Below are positions 32,801 through 42,357 of a stretch of 64,000 nt of DNA, piece by piece. The notes under the pieces were generated by a model that was not told where the DNA came from, searched no databases, and saw only the letters and a list, made by a program, of their open reading frames with translations. Source of the DNA: Adiantum capillus-veneris (taxonomy: Eukaryota > Streptophyta > Polypodiopsida > Polypodiales > Pteridaceae); the NCBI GenBank assembly GCA_014529385.2, contig CM043949.1, positions 112,983,977 through 113,047,976 on the forward strand, given 5' to 3'. Every line of letters starts with the position of its first letter. Position 1 is the first letter of the stretch. Both the position numbers and the translations under genes were made by a program.

Positions 32801-35062
32801 TTGCTCAACAGGTGGAGTAGGCATCAATACAGGAGCTCGAGGCGCATCCGTCGAGGCTACAGGTGGTCTATTTGCCATCATACGTTTGATCATTAAACAA
32901 TCCTTAGCTTGGTGACCATACCTACCACATGCGTTGCAAGTTCCATTAAATTTTACTCTAAACGTAGGGCACTCACTAGTGCTATGTGGACCTAAGCAAA
33001 TGGAACACCATTGTTGCTCCCTTCTTGGATACATGTGACTATTTTGAGGGGGTCGATTATCCTTAAGAGACTCTTGGATTGCCTTGGTGAGGTCTGTCAA
33101 GAATGTCTCAAATACCTTTGGCTCATTGGCAATGGGCTTTGCAGTCATGGGTTCATACTCAATGGCTTGTGAGCTAGTGGATCTCGTGTCAGTAGACACC
33201 CTCATGCCTGCTATCATCAAGTTGTCCTCTAATTGGATTGCATTGGCAGTGACATCTTCCCAGGTTGTGATACCTCTAATCACTAGTCCATTATAGATTC
33301 CTTCATTCCTCAACCCTCGAATGAATCGATCAAGCAGTTGGTTATTGTTGAAGCGCTCATTTACAGGGCAACGAGAGTTTAAGTGCTTTAGACGACTAAT
33401 GAAGTCCCTTACTGACTCTCCTTCCTTACGTTCGGCCTTCTGTAGCTGAGATGCTACACCCCAAAGCACACCTTCTCGTATGTACTCCTTTAGAAACAAC
33501 CTTCGAAGGGTAGGGTAGATTGTTTTCTCGTCCACCCTTAGGGTCCTATACCAATCTCCAGCCTTCCCACTTAATGTCAAGCTTAAGGCATTGCACTTAT
33601 GTAGTTCGTTGCGTTCCCCTAAGGAATCACATACTTGTTCAAACACTTCAATGTGTTTCCTAGCATCTTCGTCCCCATTGAATTTTTGCGTGAGTTTGGC
33701 AATTTGTACTGCCTTACTTCTAGGCTCTCTATCAGATGCATGACGCATATTTTCCGCGATAGATCGACCTATGGTTTGAGCAAACGCTGCCAAGTCACCT
33801 ATGTGAGGAGGCAGGGCCGGTGGAGGTACTCTTGGAATCATATGTGGGAGAGGAACGGGTACCGGTCTTGGCATATGTGTGGATGATGCAGGATATGGAA
33901 CATAACCGGGAATAGGTCCACTCGGATAAGAGCTAGGGAGCGGCACTCGAGGAGCATAAGCAAGTGGTACAATTGGAGGTGTGGGGGCCATGTGTGCATA
34001 AGGGGCTAGAGGCACATATGGTGGAGGCCCCATATTAGGTACTACGACACTAGGTAGTGGCACTGCGCTAACCGTAGATGTCATCGGTACATTCTCTGTC
34101 AGGCTTATCCCTGGAGTGAGCACTGTGTTTTCCTTAATAGAGGGTTGAGCCAAGTTAGGGAAGCTAAAGTTTTCGCTCGGAGGCTCAGATTGCATAGAGA
34201 CCCCAGGTGAAATGACGTAAGATGGGTCCATGGGGCTCATTAGAGGAGTCTCCATTTGTGATAGAGTAGGCTGTTGAGCCTTGCTCGTATCCAGAAATCT
34301 CATGGGGCCAGTTGAGAGTATATTTACCCCTCGGTTTTGCCTTTCTGATTGAATAATGCCATGGATAACATTACAGATCATTTTCTGTTGATCTTCGATG
34401 CTCGTGGCACTAGAGGTGGATTGTACAATCTCTATCCATCCTACATGGTAGGCGTGGCCAGAGTGTAGATCCGTCAACACCTCAGTGTGGAGGTCGTATG
34501 TCCAATGATCATTAATGAACAATCCTTCTAGAGTCGACGTGTTAATGGTTTCTTGTGAGGTAGAAGCAATGTTGCTCCCCGTGGTTTTACTTGTCACCAA
34601 TGGTACTCTAGAGGGAACTTCTGAAGGAGGCAGCTCAACAGGGCCTTCTTGGTAAGAAGTTGGTAGGATATCCACATGGACACTCTTTGGGGGTGTGGGG
34701 TCCACGTGCGATGTGAAAGGAGATTCCACTTCCCCACCCCCTTCGTGTGCTTCATCTGCATCAGGTTCCGAGCGAGTAGCTCTACCTAATGTTTCCATGA
34801 AACGGCTAAACATACTAGTACTAGGCTGTGGAGCTTCGGGAGGTGCATGGCCTTCTCTCTCAGTGTTTTGGGTAGGGTATGCTTCCATGATTTCTGAGTC
34901 GGAGGAGGAATCACTAGCGGCTATTTTAGGGTCTTGGGTGGTGCTACCTTGTGTCCCCGCTGAGGGTCTAGAGCTTATCGTGGATGGGTAATGGGTGTCC
35001 GTATGAACAGAGGCACCCTCAATATGCTCTTGTTCTAGCACCCGCCCAGAGCGTAAGTGCAT
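29882..35062 (-). CDS. Gag-protease polyprotein, 1726 residues
   Basis: An uninterrupted ORF. The N-terminus MHLRSGRVLE resembles the RSG start of Athila/Tat-like Gag proteins. A Pro-rich spacer occupies about 300-420. The retrotransposon Gag core is at about 450-620 (LTQKFNGDEDARKHIEVFE, KAGDWYRTL, FISRLKHLNSRCP). Four CCHC knuckles are at 686-698, 709-722, 861-873 and 899-911; only the second has canonical CX2CX4HX4C spacing, the others being CX2CX3HX4C. A basic/acidic linker covers 965-1100. The retropepsin domain is at about 1285-1400, with active site ILDGGAGVSIV (D1297) and MILGRPFM (1369-1376). The C-terminal tail has four W[VI]PK motifs (W1516, W1550, W1569, W1614). Other gypsy protease remnants in this window share the DGGA active site. 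Gag would form the particle and the protease would cleave it. Confidence 0.93.
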   Translation of the reverse strand: MHLRSGRVLEQEHIEGASVHTDTHYPSTISSRPSAGTQGSTTQDPKIAASDSSSDSEIMEAYPTQNTEREGHAPPEAPQPSTSMFSRFMETLGRATRSEPDADEAHEGGGEVESPFTSHVDPTPPKSVHVDILPTSYQEGPVELPPSEVPSRVPLVTSKTTGSNIASTSQETINTSTLEGLFINDHWTYDLHTEVLTDLHSGHAYHVGWIEIVQSTSSATSIEDQQKMICNVIHGIIQSERQNRGVNILSTGPMRFLDTSKAQQPTLSQMETPLMSPMDPSYVISPGVSMQSEPPSENFSFPNLAQPSIKENTVLTPGISLTENVPMTSTVSAVPLPSVVVPNMGPPPYVPLAPYAHMAPTPPIVPLAYAPRVPLPSSYPSGPIPGYVPYPASSTHMPRPVPVPLPHMIPRVPPPALPPHIGDLAAFAQTIGRSIAENMRHASDREPRSKAVQIAKLTQKFNGDEDARKHIEVFEQVCDSLGERNELHKCNALSLTLSGKAGDWYRTLRVDEKTIYPTLRRLFLKEYIREGVLWGVASQLQKAERKEGESVRDFISRLKHLNSRCPVNERFNNNQLLDRFIRGLRNEGIYNGLVIRGITTWEDVTANAIQLEDNLMIAGMRVSTDTRSTSSQAIEYEPMTAKPIANEPKVFETFLTDLTKAIQESLKDNRPPQNSHMYPRREQQWCSICLGPHSTSECPTFRVKFNGTCNACGRYGHQAKDCLMIKRMMANRPPVASTDAPRAPVLMPTPPVEQLPQHMVPRSQNVVQATPLPPPVLGPQPPHPRVAPMNQVGCEPSNAYADGCEEEIDTSIAYGLDTLEECSIYYMEDCWGQVKPVYQAAALAPRGQNINTQARRPPLQCYECGGPHRVAECPIRLQKNAAQMQMNQGSTSAMPILTCNRCGIDHLIAQCPYNPNAPKITPLNLVEIASVTSPIPPVAPAYAITRSMLQGPGHILEERDTASIIQAKKKKTRRKKSQNTENSKPSSKTNIGTGDDPVYMNDLEDDSDLVETMETRTNTTKGKTDKENRNMEPNENRMRENHKEPLKTPQVFPNPIQDPQDKPQGQKVKNRKKKIGTYPNPVDEIKQVKHLRGLVEETQRKLEPEPMQVKIHDTVFPTQVHPPHMNHRPLAISSIIQEGSEDRTSESEHTPFLLERMFNEGIPDPIEEYEIPSSPVPSQGPTPCKTPMNVAKLVDFMSSEVRTTIIAKLYGDPELFLALRAFLNGELRTGLPQFAQPNRPDSIMIDEENHVQSLDLDGHESVIEVPINELGQYFEGDESNATLPITTKGLTIKGILDGGAGVSIVTKDCWESMGKPRLSVTNIVVKMANGTIAKPMGMLKDLKIKVLGHKVRHTFIVMDFSKHLMSYEMILGRPFMREAQMVHDWSKNHVYLQFQDSVLRVDLVTGKVHPLGSKTIIDHRSDTTVHSAPLQYCYTCKKDTDIGQDSPYMDVLPGMTESDNVDWVHLASTIDTWGNRGTTWVTPEGDEMPIPLNMLQAIHIASDKTHPNVTKKTYKWVPKASLATIASAKKQKPCKKRTTRSKKSKKMLRWIPKRLLEAQGYYQGNDQIWVPKRRLCSYLSPDPSEPNPVAPKQIENRGKKKITECYTPAPELVWVPKKERFVPPSSGRGESHEDSSSSCNTSIEVKASTPPPSIVVDLHEATKESTPPSVQESPDEPLQVRSWESTLPPLQLDKAPRVIENYWQKSSPITNWNNWFQRVTSSFQTV
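30171..30189 (-). promoter_or_regulatory. Polypurine tract copy within the coding region
   Basis: The minus strand reads AGCTCAGGAAGGGGGGAGTC, again with the AGGAAGGGGGG core (30185-30175), encoding SSGRGES near residue 1627. Whether it primes DNA synthesis is unknown. Confidence 0.5.
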
Positions 35063-35444
35063 GTGCTTTTGATACCCTAAGGTGTCAAAAAGCTGCTCTA
35101 GGAGGCCTTGTGACTAGTTTTTAGCGTGTTTTTTGTTTGTTTTTTTGCTAGATTTTTTAGAGCGTGTCGTGGAATGGGCCGTGTGATAGCTCGAAACGAG
35201 CGTATCGGTCAGAGGGTCGTGCCGTGCTTTACAGCCCTCCGTTTGGTCACTCTATGCCCTCGGAATCCCTAAAACTGTCAATTTCCAGTAGGGAACTAGG
35301 CCCAAACTAGAAAGTCTAAGGGTGCAAGTGGGAAGAGAAAGGAGGAGAGTGGAGGACTTGTCCCACATGCTCTCATTCTCTCTTGAGGGAGTAGGGTATA
35401 TATATAAGAGTGAGTCTAGTATATATCATAAGACTGAGGACTGA

Positions 35445-35478
35445 GGCCTAGGCCTGGGCCTGGGCCTGGGCCTGGGCT
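35445..35478. repeat. Hexanucleotide (GGCCTG)n repeat in the retrotransposon leader
   Basis: About five tandem GGCCTG units in the untranslated leader between primer site and Gag start. Confidence 0.9.
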
Positions 35479-35635
35479 AATGATCCCGATCCCGATCTAT
35501 CTTTTATACAAACCAAACCGTCCGTTTTAAGAGTCACGTTTTTTATTTTCGAAAAATATCGCCACCCACTCGCTCGCGTTTTTAATTTCCGATTTTTTTT
35601 CCTCTTTTTTTTTTTCAATTTTTTTTTTTTTTTTT

Positions 35636-35870
35636 GTTGATGCAGAAAAACGCAGAAATTGTCCAAAATGCAGAAAAACGCAGAAATTGCAGAAATTGCA
35701 GAAAATGCAGAAAAAACGCAGAAATTGCAGCAAACTGACAGAAATGCAGAAAATGGCAGAAATTGAAAACGCCGAACTTGAAAATGCAGAAATTGCAGAA
35801 ATTGAAAAAACGCAGACAATAGCAGAAATTGAAACTTGACAGCAATTGCAGAAAACGCAAAAACAGAAAT
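35636..35870 (-). repeat. GCAGAAATT-type minisatellite in the retrotransposon leader
   Basis: An irregular array of 8-17-bp units built from GCAGAAATT and GCAGAAAACGCA. It lies between the primer binding site (35961-35977) and the Gag start (35062). The Phe/Cys-rich open frames through it are artefacts. Confidence 0.9.
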
Positions 35871-35960
35871 CTTCCACACACTCCTTTCCTGCCTTTCCTA
35901 TGATAGAAATTGCACCACAAGGAAGCGTAAAGTGCTAACCGAGCTTAGTGTAGGGCATAT

Positions 35961-35977
35961 CCCCGGCAGCGGCGCCA
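35961..35977 (-). promoter_or_regulatory. Primer binding site, tRNA-Asp
   Basis: The plus strand CCCCGGCAGCGGCGCCA matches the 3' end of plant tRNA-Asp (CCCCGGCAACGGCGCCA, from memory) with one difference. It lies four A residues inside the 5' LTR edge. This is the primer I recall for Athila-type gypsy elements. Confidence 0.88.
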
Positions 35978-35981
35978 AAAA

Positions 35982-36232
35982 TGTGCGCTCCTTGCCGCAC
36001 TGTCGAAGCAAGGGACTTGCCAATACACCGTATGCGAGCCACAAACGGCTCCAAGCACACAACAAGCTTAAACTAGCAAGCTCAAGAAAACAAAGGGTGT
36101 GTCACTCACCGCTCTACGCTCGCCTTCGTGGTGGATTCCTCGCCGCGATGAAGAAGAAGCTACAGTCGTGCCGCGCTCAACCGCTTCGCCGCCGTCGTGC
36201 CTTCGTAATGCTCGATCGCACACACACTCTCC

Positions 36233-36266
<34 letters not shown>

Positions 36267-36562
36267 AGGAGGTGAAGAAGAAGAAGAAGATGGAGATGGA
36301 GCAAGAGCACTCTTCAATTGCACAAATGAGAGAATGAGTAAAAATTAGGTTTAGTTGGCTTTTATAGGAGCTCACCCCATTCACACTTGGGCGCCCATGC
36401 TTAACCAACTAATCCCTTGAATGTCCAAGTTAAAGTGCGCCTCTCATCGGCGATCACTCTACCTTTCCCTATTGGTCCGACAAGCCCGGTACCTGACTCT
36501 ACCAAATACATAATACACGTCCGTCGTAGGTGATCGGTGTCCGTGTGCCGTGAGGGTTAACA
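35982..36562 (-). repeat. 5' LTR (581 bp) with promoter
   Basis: Nearly identical to 27254-27830. TATA motif CTATAAAAG lies at 36367-36359 on the minus strand. Transcription should start about 30 bp downstream and run leftwards into the element. Confidence 0.96.
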
Positions 36563-36865
36563 CTAAGCTACTATCACATCTATCAAATGGATTTGACACA
36601 TAAGTGGATTTGACACATTTAGACACATGCAACAGGTGACATGAAATTCAAAGGGATTAATGAACTAGTGGACAAGTGTGTGTTGATGATCTAAGGTTCC
36701 CACCATGTTCATGTGTTGAACACCATAGAAATAGTGAACGAACGAGCCTAAAATTTTCTCTTGACAAACTCAACGAGAAGAAGTTTACATGCTCGAGAAA
36801 ATGATTTTTCCTGAGCACTTGGTGGAAAAAGGATATTCCGAAAAATAGTGCTCGTTGTAAATTGT
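36563..36865. other. Pre-insertion flank of the LTR retrotransposon
   Basis: Before insertion this joined directly to 27253, so it is the upstream flank of the OB-fold candidate gene. No gene is seen. Confidence 0.6.
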
Positions 36866-37985
36866 GTGTCGTCTTAATAGTGTGCTAGTTTCAATGTAAA
36901 AAATTCCGCTGGAGGGCACGATAGTATTTGGGAAAAAGGAGAAACGTTGCCCTCGAATAGACAAAAAATAGTGTTGAAATTTTGTAAAGTAGCCTATTTT
37001 TCTAAATTCCTCTCTAGTGTCCGGGGAAAATGTGTCTCATCTTAATAGCGTGCCGTTTTCAATTTTGAAAGTGCCGATTGAGGGCATAGAAAAAGGAGAA
37101 ATGTCGCCCCAAAAAAGACAAAAATTGCGTACAAATTTAAAAAAATAGCATAATTTTTTGAAGTTCCTCTTGAAATATGTTCCTCGGGTTAACACCATGC
37201 CGTTTTGAATGTCAAAAATGTCGAGAAATTTTAAAGACTAGGCTAAATTTTTGATGGGTTTTTAAACTATCTTTCTCTTTTTTAGGGTTGAGAGTATTTT
37301 CAAAATTGAATACGACATGGTATTAGGTCGAGACAGATTTCTCCTTGACAAACTTTTTCGAGAGAAAATTTTGGAAAAGTAGGTCATCTTTTTTTGCCTT
37401 TTACACTTTTTTTCTCTCTTTTGAGGTTGACAATATTTTTGAACATTTTTCCGTAACACTGCCTACAGCGAAACACTTTCCCCCTTTTGAGACTCACAGC
37501 ATTTTCAAAATTGGAAACGGTATGCAGTGTTCGGGGAAAAACATGTTCCCAAAGATGCAAAATGCCTTTCCTTATGTTTGCCAAGAGGAAAATTTAGAAA
37601 ATTAGCTTACTTTTTTAGGTTTTTACACTATGTTTCTCTATTTTGGGGCGGGATTTCTCCTTTTCCTCTTGCGCTCAATCGACATTTTGGAAATTGTAGA
37701 GGTTGACATCATTTTCGAAATCGAAAACAACATTCAATATTCGAGAAAAAACATTTTCCCAAACATACAAAATGCCTTTCCTTATTTTTGCCAAGAGCAA
37801 AATTTAGAAAATTAGGTTACTTTTTTAGCTTTTTACATTATTTTTCTCTATTTTGGGGCGGAGTTTCTCCTTTTCTCCTTGAGCTCAACCGGCATTTTGG
37901 AAATTGAAGACGGCACGATATTAAGCTGAGGCACATTTTTCCGAGACACTGACGACATGTTATTAAATCGAGAGAAAGGAGATTG
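36866..37985. repeat. Satellite-like array with inverted halves
   Basis: The left part (36866-37260) carries units in the same orientation as those at 24.5-24.97 kb (GTCTTAATAGCGTGCCGTTT, GTGCCGATTGAGGGCAT). From about 37270 onward the units run in reverse complement (TATTTTGGGGCGGRRTTTCT, CTCAAYCGRCATTTTGGAAA), with a local direct period near 210 bp (37603 and 37813). The array thus forms a large inverted repeat. Short relatives occur at about 39895-39945 and 42805-42855. Confidence 0.8.
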
Positions 37986-39173
37986 GCCTGTGGAAGGCCA
38001 TAGGGTTAAGTGTGCAAAGCTGTTGCAAAACTGAGGCCATTGGATTCTTTGGCTAGATGAGCGCCACATGGCAAGGTTCTTTATAAAATATCTTTGTTGT
38101 CCCTTTTGTTTCCTTAGATCACTTTCTTTGAGAGACACGTGTCCTTAAGGGATTCAAAAGTCTTGTGAATAGAAAGCTTAAACTAAGGCAGCATTTACTT
38201 TGTTTGCATGCTTGAAAATGACTTCTATACTTCTATATTATATATGAAGCAGCTTAAATTTTTTAAAGAAGGAGAGACCCTCCGTGTGTCACTCACTGCT
38301 TCATTCAAGAGAAAACCTTATAAGACCTCTATTTCAAAATGCAAAACTAAAAGCTAGGAAGATTTAAAATGCAAAAGTGAACATTGCAAAAAATGAAAAG
38401 ACTTTTGGGAATTGAAAATCAAAGGATTTCTACTTTACACAAAGTAACTGAACCATTTAAGTACACATAGCAAAAAGACTTTGAAAAATGTAACGTCAAA
38501 AGCCTTTCTACTTTACATAAAGTAAATAGTCCAGCTTAAGTGCACATAACCAAAAAAAAAAGACAATTGTTGTGCATATTTTATTGTTTTATGAGAACTT
38601 AATTTTCAAAGATAAAATTGCCTTTGTTTTTTCAAAGGGTTTTTTTAAAGATCAATATTGATATCTCTTAATAATTTGTGAAAGTGTATTTTCAAATAAA
38701 ATTTTTTGGCCAAAATCACAATAGTAAGTGAATGTATTTAAATCTCTCAAGCTTAGCCGAGCCTTGAGGTGTTGAAGATTACACATTTGTTCTCTCCCAG
38801 AGGCTACCAAGAACAAATTAGGTGTACTATACTAACAAACTTTTACTTACCGTACCTTGCCACAACGGCATCCGTGTATTTTGAAAACAAACAAGTGTAT
38901 TTTCAAAATTTTAAAGATAACTATAAAGAGACACTTCTATACCCTTTTTGAAAGTGCTTGAAAAATTGTTGGTATTGGGCACTTGTGTTGGTGTCCCTTC
39001 TCTCAATTTATCGGTTACTATAGTGAGTGCATGTATGTATGTACATGCACATGACAGAGACATTAACAAAACTCAAACATTGAGTATATTTTATAAAGAG
39101 AGGAGGGCTTGCCTGCTTATGACAAAGCTCGGACATCCATGGGGTAGATCTCGATGCAACTCAAGTATGTAAC

Positions 39174-39176
<3 letters not shown>
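37986..39176. other. AT-rich unassigned sequence
   Basis: No gene or element was recognised. The ORFs at 38769-39172 lack domain-like features. Confidence 0.4.
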
Positions 39177-39226
<50 letters not shown>

Positions 39227-39379
39227 GACAAAGAGAGGAATTTTGTGGACAATCCACTATTAGATTTAGCAGGAGTACATCTTCTTGTGTAAATCAGCTT
39301 TTGGGATGGTAGATAGGTCAATTTCAACACGTGCATACATGCTTGTGTATTTGTGTATACGTGTGTGTGTGAGTGAGCG

Positions 39380-39440
<61 letters not shown>
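39177..39440. repeat. (GA)n microsatellites at 39177-39224 and 39382-39440
   Basis: Two long GA runs. The second marks the left breakpoint of the 2.9-kb segmental duplication. Confidence 0.96.
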
Positions 39441-39444
<4 letters not shown>

Positions 39445-40609
39445 AAAGGGCACTTATCAACGAGAAGAAGAGAGTAAAGAGAGGTTCCATGTATATGTAT
39501 GTGTGCATGTGAGTGTGTGTGGAGGGGGAGAGAGAGAGAGAAGAAGAAGAAAAAGAAGAGAATTTTAACGTCGTAGGAAACTATCCCAAGAGACCTTAGA
39601 GATCTAGCCGACGAGGAGAGTTGAACTCAAGACCTGTTATTCAAGAGGAAAATGGTATAACCTTTCTATCACCCAAGTGTGGTAGATTGGTTATGCCATT
39701 TCCCTCTTGGATAAATCTTTCCTCCCCCCTTACCTTCCAACAGGCCATCGTGAGTCCTCACCTTGTTATTTAATATTGGAAATGATGGCCACGATTTCAC
39801 TTTAAGTTCTCTACTTCACCATAAGCCACTGACACAAAGAGTTCTCAAAGCTCTAAGCCTTAAATAGGCTAGAAGTGCATTTTACAAAGACTCTCTCTCT
39901 TTTGAGGTTGACAGGGTTTTCAAAATCGAAAACGACATGGTAATAAGGAGACCCTACACAAAGGGGGGTAATTCATCACATGACAACTTTACCCATTCAA
40001 CCTCACAGCCACAACACGCACGTGCATTGTTAAGCAATTACTCGAGGTGGGGACGACTCACTGTTTTCTACATTGGGAATCTCAGTGATGATGAGACATA
40101 GACTCATAGTCTCTCGACCAAAGGGCTTAAACAAATGAAATGCACAAAGTTTTTCTAGTCGCTCTACAATGCTCCATCGACTGCTGAGCCTTCGCTTAGT
40201 AGACTGCCTTTAAGGCTCTGTTGCTTCGCATGCGCATGTAGTGAGAGAAGGCGGGTGGCACGCTGGCAGCCCTTGCGCACTTCGCCTAGTACAGTAGAGT
40301 CGAAATTTGCCTTTAAGGATCTCCTACTCTGCATGCGCATACCGTGAGAGAAGGCGGGTGGCCACTGGCGCCCCATCGCAGCATTGCTGTCGTAGACTAC
40401 TCCGCATGCCTTGCCTTACAGCCTTTAAGGCTCTCCAAATCCTCGCACGCCTCCAGCCTCCATGTGGACGCCATAAGAACTAAGATGGCTAAACGATCCC
40501 AACACTAAGGCCAATGCTTTAGCAGGCCAACAAGGTAAAGTTTTTACGGTGGCCTTAAGAAGGCAATATTTTTAGCTTTAATAACTTGTGTTTGTGTGTG
40601 TGTGTGTGC

Positions 40610-40656
<47 letters not shown>

Positions 40657-40697
40657 TTGGGGGGAGAGGGAGAGGATATTCTTTATAGATTAAATTG

Positions 40698-40734
<37 letters not shown>

Positions 40735-40846
40735 AAATTAGAATTTTGGAGTAAGTTGTGCTTAATAGTGCATTTCTTTTATAAAAAAATCTTAATTTAA
40801 ATAACATGTGCCTAAGAGTACACTTCATTTATAAGAAATTCTTAAT

Positions 40847-40901
<55 letters not shown>

Positions 40902-42357
40902 ATCACACAAAAATAGAAAAGGATATGATTGTTACCCTCTTTTCTTATATTGAATTAAATGTTGTAACAAAGATAAGAGTTTGTGCTAATGATTGTAATG
41001 CCTCACATTTGCACCAATATAAAGACACCTTTTAAAAACACTAAACTAGAGATAAAGTCATATTGTATCTAATCCAATGGTGATAAAAACACTAAAGTGC
41101 AAACAGAGGCATTTAATGCGATGGGGTGAAATTGTTGATGGTGAGAGGTTTGCATGTTTTCTCCAGCACTCTCTCTATGGACTTCTTGAGGCTAACAAGG
41201 TGAAGGTTCACGTTGATATTCCAAAATAACAAAATGACAAGGAGGTCAAGTAATATAATGCTATCAAATGAAGGGACTTAAAAAAAAAAAAACATAAACA
41301 CGAGGAAATTATATTAAGAAAGATCAAGAATTGATCAGGAATTACATCAAGAGTTAACCAAGCCCACCTCGGGATAACAAAATACAACGTGAAGGGACCT
41401 TTTGACAAACCCAAAACAAAAGAAAACTTCAATGCTTCCCATGAAAAGGTAGGTTCAATCCATATAAGAAATAATAAAATATTGAACCCTCTTCTTCTCT
41501 AAGGCTTGTTATTGAAAGCCAACAAACTAGTGATAAAATCGCTAAGCTTTCCTATTGTTTAACCTCAGTGGGGCCGAAAGATTACTTCTCAGCAAAGCCT
41601 TTGAACAGTTTAACAGGTGGTGTCTACCGAACTGTGATTCCAAGTTTGAGTGGAAAGCGTGGCAGTGACCCAAGAATAGACACTTCCTTAAACTACAAAC
41701 TAAGGAAGTGTACCTCTTTCTTATGTTTTTGAAGGATTGGTTCTCCCCGCCGAACAAGTAATGCATGTTTTCTCCACCACTCCTCTATGGCCTTCTTGAG
41801 GCCAACAAGGTGAAGGCTCACGTTGGTATTCCAAAATAATAAAATGACAAGGAGGTCAAGTAATATAATGCTATCAAATGAAGGGACCTTTGAAAAAAAA
41901 ACATAAACACTAGGAAATTATAGTAAGAAAGATCAGGAATTGATAAGGAATTACATCAAGAGGCAGCCAAGCTCGCCTAGGGATAACAAAAGACAACATG
42001 AAAGGACCTTTTGACAAAACCAAAACAAAAGAAACCTTCAATGCTTCCCATGAAAAGGTAGGTTCAATCTATATAGGAAATAATAAAATATTAAACCCTC
42101 TTCGTCTCTAAGGCTTTTTATTGAAAGCCAACAAACTAGTGATAAAATCACTAAGCTTTCCTATTGTTTAACCTCAGTGGGACCGAAAGATTACTGCTCA
42201 GCAAAGCCTTTGAACATTTGAACAGTTTAACGGGTGGTGTCTATCGAACTGTGATTCCAAGTTTAAGTGGAAAGCGTGGCAGTGGCCCAAGAACAAACAT
42301 TTCCTTAAACCACAAACTAAGGTGTACGTCTCCCTTATGTTTTTGAGAGAGAGAGAG
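39441..42357 (+). repeat. Segmental tandem duplication, unit 1 (~2.9 kb)
   Basis: It begins ATTAAAAGGGCACTTATCAA directly after a GA run and is repeated from 42358 with only a few percent change. Contents: a possible SINE (about 39560-39690), GAGGTTGACAGGGTTTTCAA satellite relatives, an unassigned stretch, the ~0.65-kb microsatellite-bearing repeat (40537-41170), and two 610-bp repeats that each end in a LINE zf-RVT fragment. The breakpoint lies in GAGAGA sequence. Confidence 0.93.
41170..42357 (+). repeat. 610-bp nested tandem repeat (two copies; also 44105-45280)
   Basis: The TTCTTGAGGC landmark recurs exactly 610 bp apart in both units (41190/41800 and 44124/44734). Each copy carries poly(A)-flanked AT-rich sequence. 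It ends with a piece of LINE ORF2 encoding CDSKFEWKAWQ and then FLMFLKDWFSP, related to residues 20-60 of the LINE frame at 15878-15141. Confidence 0.9.

Larger units (their letters stand above)
27254..36562 (-). mobile_element. Complete young non-autonomous LTR retrotransposon (9.3 kb, Gag-protease only)
   Basis: Two direct repeats (27254-27830 and 35982-36562) start TGTGCGCTCC and end GGGTTAACA. They bound a 9309-bp element flanked by a perfect 5-bp duplication CTAAG (27249-27253 and 36563-36567). Orientation is minus: the primer site sits next to the right LTR and the polypurine tract next to the left LTR. The LTRs differ by one C/T substitution (27340 versus 36068) and two AC units, so insertion is very recent. 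The only large ORF encodes Gag plus a retropepsin. No reverse transcriptase, RNase H or integrase motif exists in the remaining 2 kb. It must rely on proteins in trans, as TR-GAG or LARD-type elements do. Confidence 0.95.

Noticed and set aside
35448-35920. Phe/Cys-rich open frames on the minus strand
   Set aside because: They translate the GCAGAAATT minisatellite in the retrotransposon leader, upstream of the real Gag start.
36866-37985. CRISPR-like or centromeric satellite array
   Set aside because: Unit lengths vary and orientation flips. The genome is eukaryotic, so CRISPR is excluded, and the array is too short and irregular to be called centromeric.
41542-41766. Small minus-strand ORF (also at 42198-42425 and 45133-45318)
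   Set aside because: It is the antisense of the LINE zf-RVT fragment in the 610-bp repeats.
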